Program-made: the position numbers and the translations under genes
Part shown: positions 8,304 through 16,476 of the stretch, in pieces
Layout: every line of letters starts with the position of its first letter
How positions within the stretch are numbered: the stretch's first letter is position 1
The notes under the pieces: model-generated
What the model was told of the DNA's origin: nothing
What the model saw: only the letters and a program-made list of their open reading frames with translations
Database searches by the model: none
From: Stappia indica
GTDB taxonomy: Bacteria; Pseudomonadota; Alphaproteobacteria; Rhizobiales; Stappiaceae
Assembly: GCF_001696535.1 (NCBI RefSeq)
Contig: NZ_MBQE01000001.1
Location: forward strand, 930,001-994,000
Direction of reading: 5' to 3'
DNA: 64,000 nucleotides

Positions 8304-8906
8304 TCACCGCTCGCTCCTGGCCTGGAGCAGCCCTTCCGACATCGCCTGGAACGCCTCGACCGCCCGCGGCAGGGCCGAGCGCGGATCCTCGCTTGCCGCG
8401 ACCCAGAGCGCGGCGGTGAGCGCGGCGCCGCTGAGCAGCCGCGCAGCGGCATCCACGTCGACCGGCTTCATGATGCCGGCCTCGACGAGCCCGGCGACCG
8501 TCTGGCGGGTGCCCTGGAGACAGGCATTCTGGCTCGGCCATTGCGAGGGGTCGCCGAGAAACGCCGGCCCGTCGAGCAGCACGATGCGCTGGACCTCCGG
8601 ATCCAGCGCCATCTCGATATAGGCGGCTCCTTCCGCAAGCAGCCCCTGCCACGCGTCGCCGAGCCCCGCCCCGACCGCCTTGGCCCGGGCGGCCATCTCG
8701 CCGTCGACCTGGGCGACGACGGCGGCAAGAAGCCCCTTCTTGTCACCGAAATTGTGGTAGAGCGCGCCGCGCGTCAGGCCGGCCTCCGCCGTCAGCTCAT
8801 CCATCGAGGCCGCAGCGAACCCCTTCTCGGCAAAGGCCTTCCGCCCCGCCGCGATCAGCTTCGCGCGGTTTTCCTCCATCGTCTCGGCACGCCGTCTTGG
8901 CGCCAT
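8304..8906 (-). CDS. TetR-family transcriptional regulator
   Basis: This 200-residue protein starts at the ATG at 8906; an in-frame start at 8942 would place the N-terminus close to the operators. The helix-turn-helix is at about residues 34-53, with GALYHNFGDKKGL. The C-terminal domain is of the type seen in AcrR-like repressors. It is divergent from a Rid-family gene, with two tandem copies of a palindrome between them, so it probably represses itself and that gene. Confidence 0.88.
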   Translation of the reverse strand: MAPRRRAETMEENRAKLIAAGRKAFAEKGFAAASMDELTAEAGLTRGALYHNFGDKKGLLAAVVAQVDGEMAARAKAVGAGLGDAWQGLLAEGAAYIEMALDPEVQRIVLLDGPAFLGDPSQWPSQNACLQGTRQTVAGLVEAGIMKPVDVDAAARLLSGAALTAALWVAASEDPRSALPRAVEAFQAMSEGLLQARSER

Positions 8907-8945
8907 CACCCGCACTCCATCCAGATACGGAGCGCATGCCATTTG

Positions 8946-8987
8946 ACATACGATCCGTATGTGAAATTATACATACGAAGCGTATAT
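8946..8987. promoter_or_regulatory. Two tandem TetR operators
   Basis: Copy 1 is ACATACG-ATC-CGTATGT (8946-8962), a perfect 7-bp inverted repeat. Copy 2 is ACATACG-AAG-CGTATAT (8971-8987), with one mismatch. Their centres are 25 bp apart, between the divergent TetR and Rid-family starts. The arrangement fits cooperative binding of two repressor dimers. Confidence 0.8.
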
Positions 8988-9052
8988 CAAATTTTCGCGC
9001 TCCGGTCAGCCCGCAACGGGCGGCCGGCACACCAGCAACAAAGGCTGCCATC

Positions 9053-9451
9053 ATGACTACCCCTGCCCCCGTCTTTCCCGCAAACCGCCATGCGCTTTAC
9101 GAAGAGCACAGCTATTCCGCCGCCATCCGCTCCGGCGACCTGCTCTTCGTTTCCGGACAGGTGGGCAGCCGCGAGGACGGCTCGCCCGAGCCCGACTTCG
9201 CCGTGCAGGTGCGCCGCGCCTTCGCCAATCTGGAGGCGACGCTTGCCGCCGCCGGCTGCAGCTTCGCCGATCTGGTGGACGTGACCACGTTCCACACGGA
9301 CCCGGAGGCCCAGTTCGCGACGATCATGGAGGTGAAGAACGAGATCTTCCCGAAGGCGCCCTATCCGAACTGGACGGCGGTCGGCGTCACCTGGCTCGCC
9401 GGCTTCGACTTCGAGATCAAGGTGATTGCCCGCATTCCCGAAAAGGCCTGA
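9053..9451 (+). CDS. Rid (YjgF/YER057c/UK114) family protein
   Basis: This 132-residue trimer-forming family includes imine/enamine deaminases that clear reactive intermediates. The AIRSGDLLFVSGQVG strand and the VDVTTFHTD and FEIKVIARIP segments are typical. The usual substrate-carboxylate-binding Arg of RidA (in a P-A-R-S/T segment) is replaced here by Trp (YPNWTAVGV). It is therefore probably not a canonical RidA deaminase but another Rid subgroup. It is probably controlled by the divergent TetR through the tandem operators. The ATG at 9053 is chosen because conservation starts there. Confidence 0.85.
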   Translation: MTTPAPVFPANRHALYEEHSYSAAIRSGDLLFVSGQVGSREDGSPEPDFAVQVRRAFANLEATLAAAGCSFADLVDVTTFHTDPEAQFATIMEVKNEIFPKAPYPNWTAVGVTWLAGFDFEIKVIARIPEKA

Positions 9452-9477
9452 GGCGGGACGCGCGAAGAGCGGCAGGA

Positions 9478-9864
9478 TCAGCCGGCGGTCAGCGTGCGCA
9501 TCACCATCAGCCCCGCGAGCAGGGCGAGGATCGACACAATGACCGAGACGGCGGCGTAGGCGAGCGCCGTCGTCGCCTCGCCGCGCTCCCACAAGGTGAC
9601 CGCGTCGAGCGAGAAGGCGGAGAATGTCGTGAAGCCGCCGAGAAAGCCGGTCGCCAGGAACAGGCGCAGGCCGGAGCCCACCCCTTCCGGCCGGGAGGCA
9701 AGCCACCCCACCAGCAGCCCCATCGCCAGAGAGCCGAGCACGTTGACCGTCAGCGTGCCGGCGGGAAAGCCGGGGCCGAAGGTCCTGAGCGCAGCGAGAT
9801 TGACGAGATGGCGGCCGGCTGCTCCCAGCCCGCCGCCCAGTGCCACCAGAAAGAGGTGATTCAT
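9478..9864 (-). CDS. crcB: CrcB/FluC fluoride channel
   Basis: The 128-residue protein with four membrane helices exports fluoride as a dual-topology dimer. Diagnostic features are TLTVNVLGS with N41 and the GFLGGFTTFSAFS box near residues 73-85. Many crcB genes have a fluoride riboswitch, but the 110 bp upstream do not show its conserved core. Confidence 0.92.
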   Translation of the reverse strand: MNHLFLVALGGGLGAAGRHLVNLAALRTFGPGFPAGTLTVNVLGSLAMGLLVGWLASRPEGVGSGLRLFLATGFLGGFTTFSAFSLDAVTLWERGEATTALAYAAVSVIVSILALLAGLMVMRTLTAG

Positions 9865-9972
9865 TCTAGAGCCCTTTCGACCAATTCGCAGTCAATTCTG
9901 CTTCTCGATTGGGGCGGCGATCCGGCGTCGAAACGATCGCCGCACGGTGCCGTAGCATCGGCCAAACGGGCT

Positions 9973-10401
9973 CTACCCCATGAAATTCGCCCAGAGCGGC
10001 GGGGCCGCGAACTCCACCACGTTGCCGTCCGGATCGTCGACATAAAGGCTGGTGCCGCCCGCCGGCCAGACCACCTCGCTGCGAAGGGTCACGCCGCTTG
10101 CGACAAGATGCTCACGCCACGGATCCAGCTGGTCGGCTGCGATGCGGAAGGCGAAATGGGCCGGCCCGTCGCTGTGATGGCCGGGAATGACGCCGCCGTC
10201 GGTCTCGACATCCTCGATGGTCTGCCCGCGCGCGAAGACCAGCAGCGTCTCGCCGGGGCCCGCGTCGTAGGCACAAAGGCGATCGCCTCCCACCATGCGC
10301 TTCAGCCCGATGACGCCCGCGTAGAAGGCGTGCGCCTTTTCGAGGTCATCGACATAGACGGCGGTTTCCAGGATGCCCTGAAGCGGCGGCGGTGTCGGCA
10401 T
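9973..10401 (-). CDS. VOC-superfamily (glyoxalase/bleomycin-resistance-like) protein
   Basis: This 142-residue protein of the vicinal-oxygen-chelate fold is likely a metal-dependent enzyme or binding protein. It has two beta-alpha-beta-beta-beta modules. The first starts with ETAVYVDDLEKAHAFY; the second includes PAHFAFRI, with a probable metal His, and LYVDDPDGNVVEF, with the C-terminal metal Glu. The start at 10401 is where the conserved fold begins. Substrate unknown. Confidence 0.85.
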   Translation of the reverse strand: MPTPPPLQGILETAVYVDDLEKAHAFYAGVIGLKRMVGGDRLCAYDAGPGETLLVFARGQTIEDVETDGGVIPGHHSDGPAHFAFRIAADQLDPWREHLVASGVTLRSEVVWPAGGTSLYVDDPDGNVVEFAAPPLWANFMG

Positions 10402-10438
10402 GACGAATCCTTTCAGTCCTATGCCGCCGCACATTGCC

Positions 10439-11851
10439 TCAAAGCGGCAGACCGAACCAGAGCGCCGCGATGCCGAGGAAGGCGAAGAAGCCGATGACGT
10501 CGGTGACCGTGGTGACGAAGACGCTGGAGGCAATGGCCGGGTCGACGCCCGCTTTTTCCAGCGCCACCGGGATCAGCAGTCCCGCAACGCCGGCGAAGAA
10601 CAGGTTGATGATGATGGCCATGGCGATGACCATGCCGAGGCCCGGCAGGCCGGACCACAAGGTGGCGCCGGTGCCCAGCAGGACGGCAAGCGTCATGCCG
10701 TTGAGGAACGCCACCAGCACCTCGCGTCGCAGGACGCGCAGCATGTTGCGCGCCGTCAGCTCGCGGGTCGCCAGCGCGCGCACGGCCACCGTCATGGTCT
10801 GGGTCGCCGCGTTGCCGCCCATCGAGGCGACGATCGGCATCAGCACCGCCAACGCCACCATCGCGGCAATCGGCGCCTCGAACAGGGAAATGACGGTCGC
10901 CGCAAGGCCGGCGGTGCACAGGTTGACCAGCAGCCAGGTCAGGCGCGAGCGCGCCGTCACCAGCACGGTGTCGGAGATCTCCTCGTCGCCGAGGCCCGCA
11001 AGACCGCGAAGGTCCTCCTCCGCCTCTTCCTGGATGACGTCGACGATGTCGTCGATCATCAGCATGCCGACCAGCCGGCCGGCATCGTCGACGGCGGCGG
11101 CGGAAACCAGGTTGTAGCGCTCGAAGGCGCGGGCCACGTCCTCCCGGTCGTCGGTCGCCTTGAAGGTCTGCGGGTCCTCCGTCATGATTTCGGAGATCTT
11201 GGTGGTCCGCTTGGTGCGCAGGATCTTGTCCAGCGGCACCGAACCGATCAGCCGGAAGCCGGGATCGACCACGAAGATCTCGTGGAACGTGTCCGGCAGG
11301 TCCTCCGTCTCGCGCATGTGGTCGATGGTCTGGCCGACGCTCCAGAACGGCGGAACGGCAATGAAGTCCGTCTGCATCAGACGGCCGGCCGAATCCTCCG
11401 GATAGTCGAGGGAGCGCTGCAGCTGGATGCGGTCGGAATAGGGAAGCTGGTCGAGAATCGCCGCCTGGTCGGCCGCGTCCAGGTCTTCCAGAATGTAGAC
11501 CGCATCGTCCGAGTCGAGCTCGCCGATGCCCTCGGCCAGCGTGTCGGAGGGCAGGTTCTCGAGAATGGAGAGCCGGACCGCCTCGTCCAGCTCGGTCAAG
11601 GTGGCGTAGTCGAACTCGTCGCCCAGCAGCCGCACCAGCGGCACCCGCTCGTCCTCGGGCAGCGCCTCGATGAGATCGGCGACGTCCGCCTCGTGCAGAT
11701 CGCCGGCAAGACCGATCAGGGCAGGCGCATCTTCCGCGGCGATTCCCGCCTCGATGAGCGCAAGAAAGTCGGCGCTGATGCGTCCGTCTTCATCGCGCAC
11801 GGCCGGAATTTCGACGATCTCGGGAATTTCGTTGTGGTCGGCCTCGGTCAC
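10439..11851 (-). CDS. mgtE: MgtE-family magnesium transporter
   Basis: This is a homodimeric Mg2+ channel-like importer. The start is a GTG at 11851 preceded by an AGGGGGG ribosome binding site, giving 470 residues; a start at 11899 is less likely. An N-terminal superhelical MgtE_N domain (about 30-130) is followed by two CBS domains and a C-terminal block of five membrane helices. That block contains the pore motif MGGNAATQ. The cytosolic domains sense intracellular Mg2+ and gate the channel. No M-box riboswitch was seen upstream. Confidence 0.93.
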   Translation of the reverse strand: MTEADHNEIPEIVEIPAVRDEDGRISADFLALIEAGIAAEDAPALIGLAGDLHEADVADLIEALPEDERVPLVRLLGDEFDYATLTELDEAVRLSILENLPSDTLAEGIGELDSDDAVYILEDLDAADQAAILDQLPYSDRIQLQRSLDYPEDSAGRLMQTDFIAVPPFWSVGQTIDHMRETEDLPDTFHEIFVVDPGFRLIGSVPLDKILRTKRTTKISEIMTEDPQTFKATDDREDVARAFERYNLVSAAAVDDAGRLVGMLMIDDIVDVIQEEAEEDLRGLAGLGDEEISDTVLVTARSRLTWLLVNLCTAGLAATVISLFEAPIAAMVALAVLMPIVASMGGNAATQTMTVAVRALATRELTARNMLRVLRREVLVAFLNGMTLAVLLGTGATLWSGLPGLGMVIAMAIIINLFFAGVAGLLIPVALEKAGVDPAIASSVFVTTVTDVIGFFAFLGIAALWFGLPL

Positions 11852-12061
11852 GCACGTGCCCCCCTCTCGCCTGCCGCAAGGTTGCCCGCCCCGCGACACA
11901 ATGAAACTCCTCGCCTTCCCTGCGGGAAAACGTCGAAAACCAGTCCTAACATGGGAAACGCGACAATGCCGTGCCGCGCCTGATGATTTCGCAGTTGCTC
12001 ACGGCGAAAATCGGGCAGGATCCACGCTCTTCGGGATTTTTTGTCGACTTGCGCGAGGCAC

Positions 12062-12093
12062 AAAAAAACCCGGCAAAACTGCCGGGTTCTTTT
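12062..12093 (-). terminator. Intrinsic terminator of tRNA-Leu
   Basis: On the minus strand, immediately after the tRNA-Leu 3' end, AACCCGGCA pairs with TGCCGGGTT, followed by a run of seven T. This is a textbook rho-independent terminator. Confidence 0.9.
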
Positions 12094-12097
12094 TTGG

Positions 12098-12181
12098 TGC
12101 GGTCGAGAAGACTCGAACTTCCACGGGTTTTACCCCACAGCGACCTCAACGCTGCGCGTCTACCAATTCCGCCACGACCGC
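12098..12181 (-). tRNA. tRNA-Leu (GAG anticodon)
   Basis: A class II tRNA with a long variable arm: acceptor GCGGTCG pairs with CGACCGC, and the anticodon stem CAGCG/CGCTG encloses the loop TTGAGGT. CCA is encoded at 12095-12097. Followed at once by a strong terminator, so it is a single-gene transcript. Confidence 0.95.
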
Positions 12182-12307
12182 TTGTCGTTTCCGCTGCGCG
12201 CCATCGGCTCAGCGGAGCCCTCGTCTAGCAAATAGGTTTTTCCCGCGCAAGCGCTTTGCGACAGGATATTCACAAGGGGAAAGATACTTTTAGCCGCGAG
12301 GGCGCAA

Positions 12308-12574
12308 TCACAGCGCCCCGCTCATCCGCGCCGGGCGTGCCTCGGGCGGGCGCATCAGCACTTCGGTGACGGAAACGCCGACCCGTTCGCCCTGCAGCAC
12401 GACCTGCCCGCGGGCGATGGGAATGTTGTTGGCGAGGATCTGGACGTCGTCCTCCTCGCGCGACATCAGCTCGATCACCGCGCCGCGGCCCATGCGCAGC
12501 AACTGGTGAATCGGCATTTCGGCCTTGCCGAGCACGACCGAGATCTCGATGGAAATATTATCGAAAGTACCCAT
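12308..12574 (-). CDS. FliN-like SpoA-domain flagellar motor switch protein
   Basis: The 88-residue product is almost entirely one SpoA (FliN C-terminal) domain. It has ISVVLGKAEMPIHQLLRMGRG, then ANNIPIARGQVVLQGERVGVSVTEVL. FliN forms the lower part of the flagellar C-ring and also occurs in type III export apparatus. The protein lacks the N-terminal extension of full FliN. No other flagellar gene lies nearby, which is unusual. It is divergent from lipB with a 125-bp gap. Confidence 0.8.
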   Translation of the reverse strand: MGTFDNISIEISVVLGKAEMPIHQLLRMGRGAVIELMSREEDDVQILANNIPIARGQVVLQGERVGVSVTEVLMRPPEARPARMSGAL

Positions 12575-12699
12575 ATGACCACCGGACCGATGTCGCTTGG
12601 CAATGCCGTCGGCTTCATTCTATACGGGCCGGGCCGATGCCGCCCCGTCCGCCGACCTTGGCGGGCGTCTGGTTAACAAACTCCTAACGGACTTGCAAA

Positions 12700-13410
12700 A
12701 TGACAGAGCGTGCGGAACTGGCCGGCTCCTTCTTCCCCAGCGCCGGCTCTCCCCCCGTGGAGTGGGCCGTCAGCGACGGGCCGGTTGCCTACGACGTCGC
12801 GCTGGAAGAGATGGAGCGGCGCGTCACCGGCATTGCCGAAGGCACCATGGCCGAGCGGGTCTGGCTGCTGGAGCACCCGGCGCTCTACACGGCCGGCACC
12901 AGCGCCAAGGACCAGGACCTGATCGCCCCCGACCGCTTCCCCGTGCACAAGACCGGGCGCGGCGGCCAGTTCACCTATCACGGCCCCGGACAACGGGTCG
13001 CCTATGTGATGCTCGACCTCAAGCGCCGCCGGCCCGACGTGCGCGCCTTCGTCGCCGCGATGGAGGACTGGGTGATCGGCACCTTGTGGGAGCACCATGT
13101 GCGCGGCGAGCGGCGCGAGGACCGCGTCGGCGTATGGGTGCGCCGCCCGGAAAAGGGCGCGACCCGGGAAGACAAGATCGCCGCCATCGGCATCCGCATG
13201 CGCAAGTGGGTGAGCTTTCACGGCCTGTCGCTGAACGTCGATCCGAATCTCGAGCACTTCTCCGGCATCGTGCCCTGCGGCGTGACCGAACACGGGGTGA
13301 CCAGCCTCGTCGATCTCGGCCTGCCGGTGACACTGGAGGATGTCGACCTGGTGCTGAAGCGCTGTTTCGAGGAACGATTCGGGCCGACCGTCGCCGTTCC
13401 CGCACCCTGA
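12700..13410 (+). CDS. lipB: Octanoyltransferase LipB
   Basis: This 236-residue enzyme transfers octanoyl from octanoyl-ACP to lipoyl domains, the first step of lipoate synthesis. The signature [16 protein letters not shown] is near residues 87-102. The catalytic Lys is in DKIAAIGIR and the acyl-accepting Cys is in GIVPCGV. The ATG at 12700 gives a typical N-terminus and length. Confidence 0.95.
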   Translation: MTERAELAGSFFPSAGSPPVEWAVSDGPVAYDVALEEMERRVTGIAEGTMAERVWLLEHPALYTAGTSAKDQDLIAPDRFPVHKTGRGGQFTYHGPGQRVAYVMLDLKRRRPDVRAFVAAMEDWVIGTLWEHHVRGERREDRVGVWVRRPEKGATREDKIAAIGIRMRKWVSFHGLSLNVDPNLEHFSGIVPCGVTEHGVTSLVDLGLPVTLEDVDLVLKRCFEERFGPTVAVPAP

Positions 13411-13568
13411 TCCGCGCGCGGGCGAACCGCCCTTGCTGCGAGGCACTCCGGAACAGCACCCCGGCCATGCCGGTTTGGACGATTGCGATTGCCGCCCGGC
13501 TGGCCTACCCATGGCGGCATCGAACTCCGGCGCGCCCGACGGGCCGCCAAAGACCAGCGAGCCCCTTC

Positions 13569-13937
13569 ATGGACGCCATCCACCTGCAGGACCTTGCCTT
13601 CTACGCCTTTCACGGCCTGCACGATGAGGAGGCGCGGCTCGGCCAGCGTTTCATCGTCGACCTGACCTGCCGGCTCGACCTCACCGCCCCCTCGCGCAGC
13701 GACCGCTACGAGGAGACGGTGTGCTACGCGACGCTGACCAGAACCATCGAGAAGGTGGTGACCGGATCGCGGTTCAACCTGATCGAGCGGCTGGCCGGTG
13801 CCATTGCCGATGCGGTGCTGGAGGCCGAGGGGCGGATTCGCGAAGTCACCGTGCGCGTGCACAAGCCGGGCGCGCCGCTGCCCATCGCCGCCGGCCGGGT
13901 CAGCGTCGAGATCACGCGGACGCGGACAGCGAGCTGA
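13569..13937 (+). CDS. folB: Dihydroneopterin aldolase FolB
   Basis: The 122-residue enzyme of folate synthesis converts dihydroneopterin to hydroxymethyl-dihydropterin and glycolaldehyde. It begins IHLQDLAFYAFHGLHDEE, containing the substrate-site motif with a conserved Glu. NLIERLAGAIADAVL and VTVRVHKPGAP are also typical. It ends with a short overlap (26 bp) into the convergent patatin-like gene. The 158 bp between lipB and folB show no further gene. Confidence 0.92.
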   Translation: MDAIHLQDLAFYAFHGLHDEEARLGQRFIVDLTCRLDLTAPSRSDRYEETVCYATLTRTIEKVVTGSRFNLIERLAGAIADAVLEAEGRIREVTVRVHKPGAPLPIAAGRVSVEITRTRTAS

Positions 13938-16407
13938 CCTCCTCCTTGCTCGCCGGCGCCGCCTCCCCCGCCCCGGCGGCGAGCATGCGCTCGACCTCGT
14001 CGAGCAGGTCCGGCACCAGCCGGCGGTCCGCGACCAGGCGGCCATCCTCCTCGCGCAGGATCGCCAGGAACACCTCGCGCCGGACCGCGGCCAGCGCCTG
14101 CGGATCGACGGCGACGATCGGCGCGGCGGCGCGGGTGGCCATCGTCATCAGCCGGTCGGCCGCAGACAGCCGCCCCCACAGATAGTCGTGCTCCCGCCAG
14201 CGGCGGTTGAAGAACGCGCCGAAGGCGTTGAGATTGTTGCCCTTCAGCTTGACGCCCTCGGGCCGCAGCGCATGCGGGTCGGACGGGCTGATGCGGTCGA
14301 TCAGGATCTCGTTGTATTCAGAGCTCGCCAGCCGACGCAGCACCGGCAGTGTGACGAGATCGTAGAAGGCGAAGCCGATATAGGCGGCGACGAGCGGCAG
14401 GCGCAGCGGCTGCGGCAGGTAGCTGTAGGCCATCACCGAGAACGCGTCGTCGCACAGCTGGTCGAGATCGGCGAGGCCCATGCGGATGGCAAGCTGGTCC
14501 AGCACCTCGCCGATGGTGGCGACATCGTCCGGGGCGCAGACGGCAAGCCGTGCTGCCGCATCGGCCGTCTCCGCCCCGTAGAAGCTCACCGACCAGCGCT
14601 GGCCGAGATGATCGACCTGCTCGTAGAGCGTGCTCTTCAGCTCGTCCATTTCCGCCGGGCGCAGCTCCATCTCCGCGCCGGCTGCACGGTAGAGCCGGTT
14701 CAACCGGCGAATGACGAAGCGCAGCCGGCGGATGCGGTAGTCGACATCGAGCCCGCGCAGGAAACGGATGATCGGCTGCGGCGTCGGCCCCTCGACCCCG
14801 CCATGGCCGGAGGCGGCCTCGGCATGATGATGGGCAAGCCAGGTCTCGATCCGCACCTCGCAGTCGCGCGGGCTGGTCACCGTCCCGCCCACCGTGCCCG
14901 CCCTCGCCGTTGCGAGCTGCGCCAGAAGCTCCGACACCCGCGTCACCACGCCGGACAGCTTCAGCCGCTGGTAGCCGTGATAGGCATACCCCGCCGAGGC
15001 ATGGGCGCGCTGGTTGGCCAGCATCCGGCAGCGGGTGAGCTCGGGAACCGTCATCGGCCGGTCGAGATCGGCGCGCAGGATCGACCCCACCTCCCTCTCC
15101 ACGACCGGTTCGGCCGCGGCGATCACCTCCGCCACCTGCCGGACGTCGCGATTGTAGTCCTCCACCTGCTCCAGCGCGTCGCCGATGGGCTCGTTGCGCG
15201 GGATATGGGCGAGCGATGCGAGGATGACCCGGAAGAAGCCGGGCAGCGTGCCGTCGGGATGGACCAGATCCTCGGCCGCCGCCTGCCCGCTGTCGGGATC
15301 CGCCGCGAGTGCCTCGTTCTTGCGGCCGAGGACGTTGGCCATAGGGTCGACATAGACGATGCGCCGCACGACCTCGCGCGCCGCAGGGCGCCCGGCAATC
15401 GCCTCGATCACAGGCTGGAACGGCTTGTTCATGACGACGCTGCCGTCGACCAGGATGCGGCTCTCGGGCGGCGTCTCGCTGCGCCCAAAGGCGCGGTGCA
15501 GGAAGATGCCGCGCAGCGGCCAGGTCTCGCCGCGATCCTTCAGCACCCGGTCCATCTCGCCCACGGTCATCGGCGGAAAGGCACCGGGAAAGGCGGAGGT
15601 CGCGCGCGCCGAAAAGATCAGGTCGGGGATGCGGGCGTCGGTGAAATCGGAGACGATCTCGCCATTGCCCCGGCTGCTGGCGGAGTAGCGCAGGATCAGC
15701 CGGTGCTCGGTCTCCTCCACCTCCACCGGATCGTCGATGGCAAAGCGGCGCCTTGCGCCATGGAAGTCCGTCACCGTGACGAAGAGGTCCAGCGACTGTC
15801 CCTGCGGGATGAGCGAGGGCGTGGCGCTGTGCGAGGCGTCCGCGCGCATCCCCTTGGCCGCATCCAGCATCCAGCCGACATAGCGCTCACCCGAGAACGG
15901 CGGGGTGAACCACCGCGCCTGCATGAACTGGCGCAGCTTGGTCCGCGTCTCCGGATCGCCGAGCTCCGACTTGAGGGCGATGCCGACCAGCCGGTCGAGC
16001 ACCGGGGCGATGGAGCCCTTGAGATAGCGGCTGAGGCCGACGGGCTCGTTGGAGAGCCGGGTGACGTCGGCATTTTCCAACCAGAGGTCGCGATGGCCGT
16101 CGAGTGAGAGATTGTGCGCCAGCGCCCGCGCCAGCATCACGCCGTTGACGCCGCCGGCGGAGGCGCCCGCGATCACGTCGACGACGACCCGCAGGTCCAG
16201 CGTCGGCGCGAACAGCGACAGGAACCGCTGGTAGACCTCGGTGCTGGTCTCGTCCCGCGCGGCTGCTCCGGCGCCGGCGCCATGCGCCTCAAGCCGCCGC
16301 GATGCCCGCACCAGGTTCAGGAATTCCCGCGTAATGCCGTGCATGTAGACGGCAAGGGAAACCCCTCCGTAGAGCACCAGCGCCAGACGCAACTCGATCT
16401 GTTTCAT
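13912..16407 (-). CDS. Large patatin-like phospholipase-domain protein
   Basis: The start is set at the ATG at 16407, giving 831 residues; an in-frame extension to 16458 looks non-coding. The N-terminus has the oxyanion-type YGGVSLAVYMHGITREF. The nucleophile elbow GASAGG contains Ser83, and the dyad Asp lies in ILVDGSVVMNKPF, so both catalytic residues are intact. The C-terminal half, rich in Arg and Leu helices, resembles the extension of large bacterial patatin-related proteins. A predicted acyl hydrolase on lipids, probably cytosolic or membrane-associated, as no signal peptide is seen. The 3' end overlaps folB in antisense. Confidence 0.85.
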   Translation of the reverse strand: MKQIELRLALVLYGGVSLAVYMHGITREFLNLVRASRRLEAHGAGAGAAARDETSTEVYQRFLSLFAPTLDLRVVVDVIAGASAGGVNGVMLARALAHNLSLDGHRDLWLENADVTRLSNEPVGLSRYLKGSIAPVLDRLVGIALKSELGDPETRTKLRQFMQARWFTPPFSGERYVGWMLDAAKGMRADASHSATPSLIPQGQSLDLFVTVTDFHGARRRFAIDDPVEVEETEHRLILRYSASSRGNGEIVSDFTDARIPDLIFSARATSAFPGAFPPMTVGEMDRVLKDRGETWPLRGIFLHRAFGRSETPPESRILVDGSVVMNKPFQPVIEAIAGRPAAREVVRRIVYVDPMANVLGRKNEALAADPDSGQAAAEDLVHPDGTLPGFFRVILASLAHIPRNEPIGDALEQVEDYNRDVRQVAEVIAAAEPVVEREVGSILRADLDRPMTVPELTRCRMLANQRAHASAGYAYHGYQRLKLSGVVTRVSELLAQLATARAGTVGGTVTSPRDCEVRIETWLAHHHAEAASGHGGVEGPTPQPIIRFLRGLDVDYRIRRLRFVIRRLNRLYRAAGAEMELRPAEMDELKSTLYEQVDHLGQRWSVSFYGAETADAAARLAVCAPDDVATIGEVLDQLAIRMGLADLDQLCDDAFSVMAYSYLPQPLRLPLVAAYIGFAFYDLVTLPVLRRLASSEYNEILIDRISPSDPHALRPEGVKLKGNNLNAFGAFFNRRWREHDYLWGRLSAADRLMTMATRAAAPIVAVDPQALAAVRREVFLAILREEDGRLVADRRLVPDLLDEVERMLAAGAGEAAPASKEEVSSLSASA

Positions 16408-16476
16408 GGATCCTACCGGAACAGGACGCCGCTGCCATGGTCCGCCTGTTCGCGGCAAAGCGCAATGGGCAAGCTG

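Noticed and set aside
9865-9972. Possible fluoride riboswitch upstream of crcB
   Set aside because: The conserved fluoride aptamer core and pseudoknot segments are not recognisable; only weak partial inverted repeats are present.
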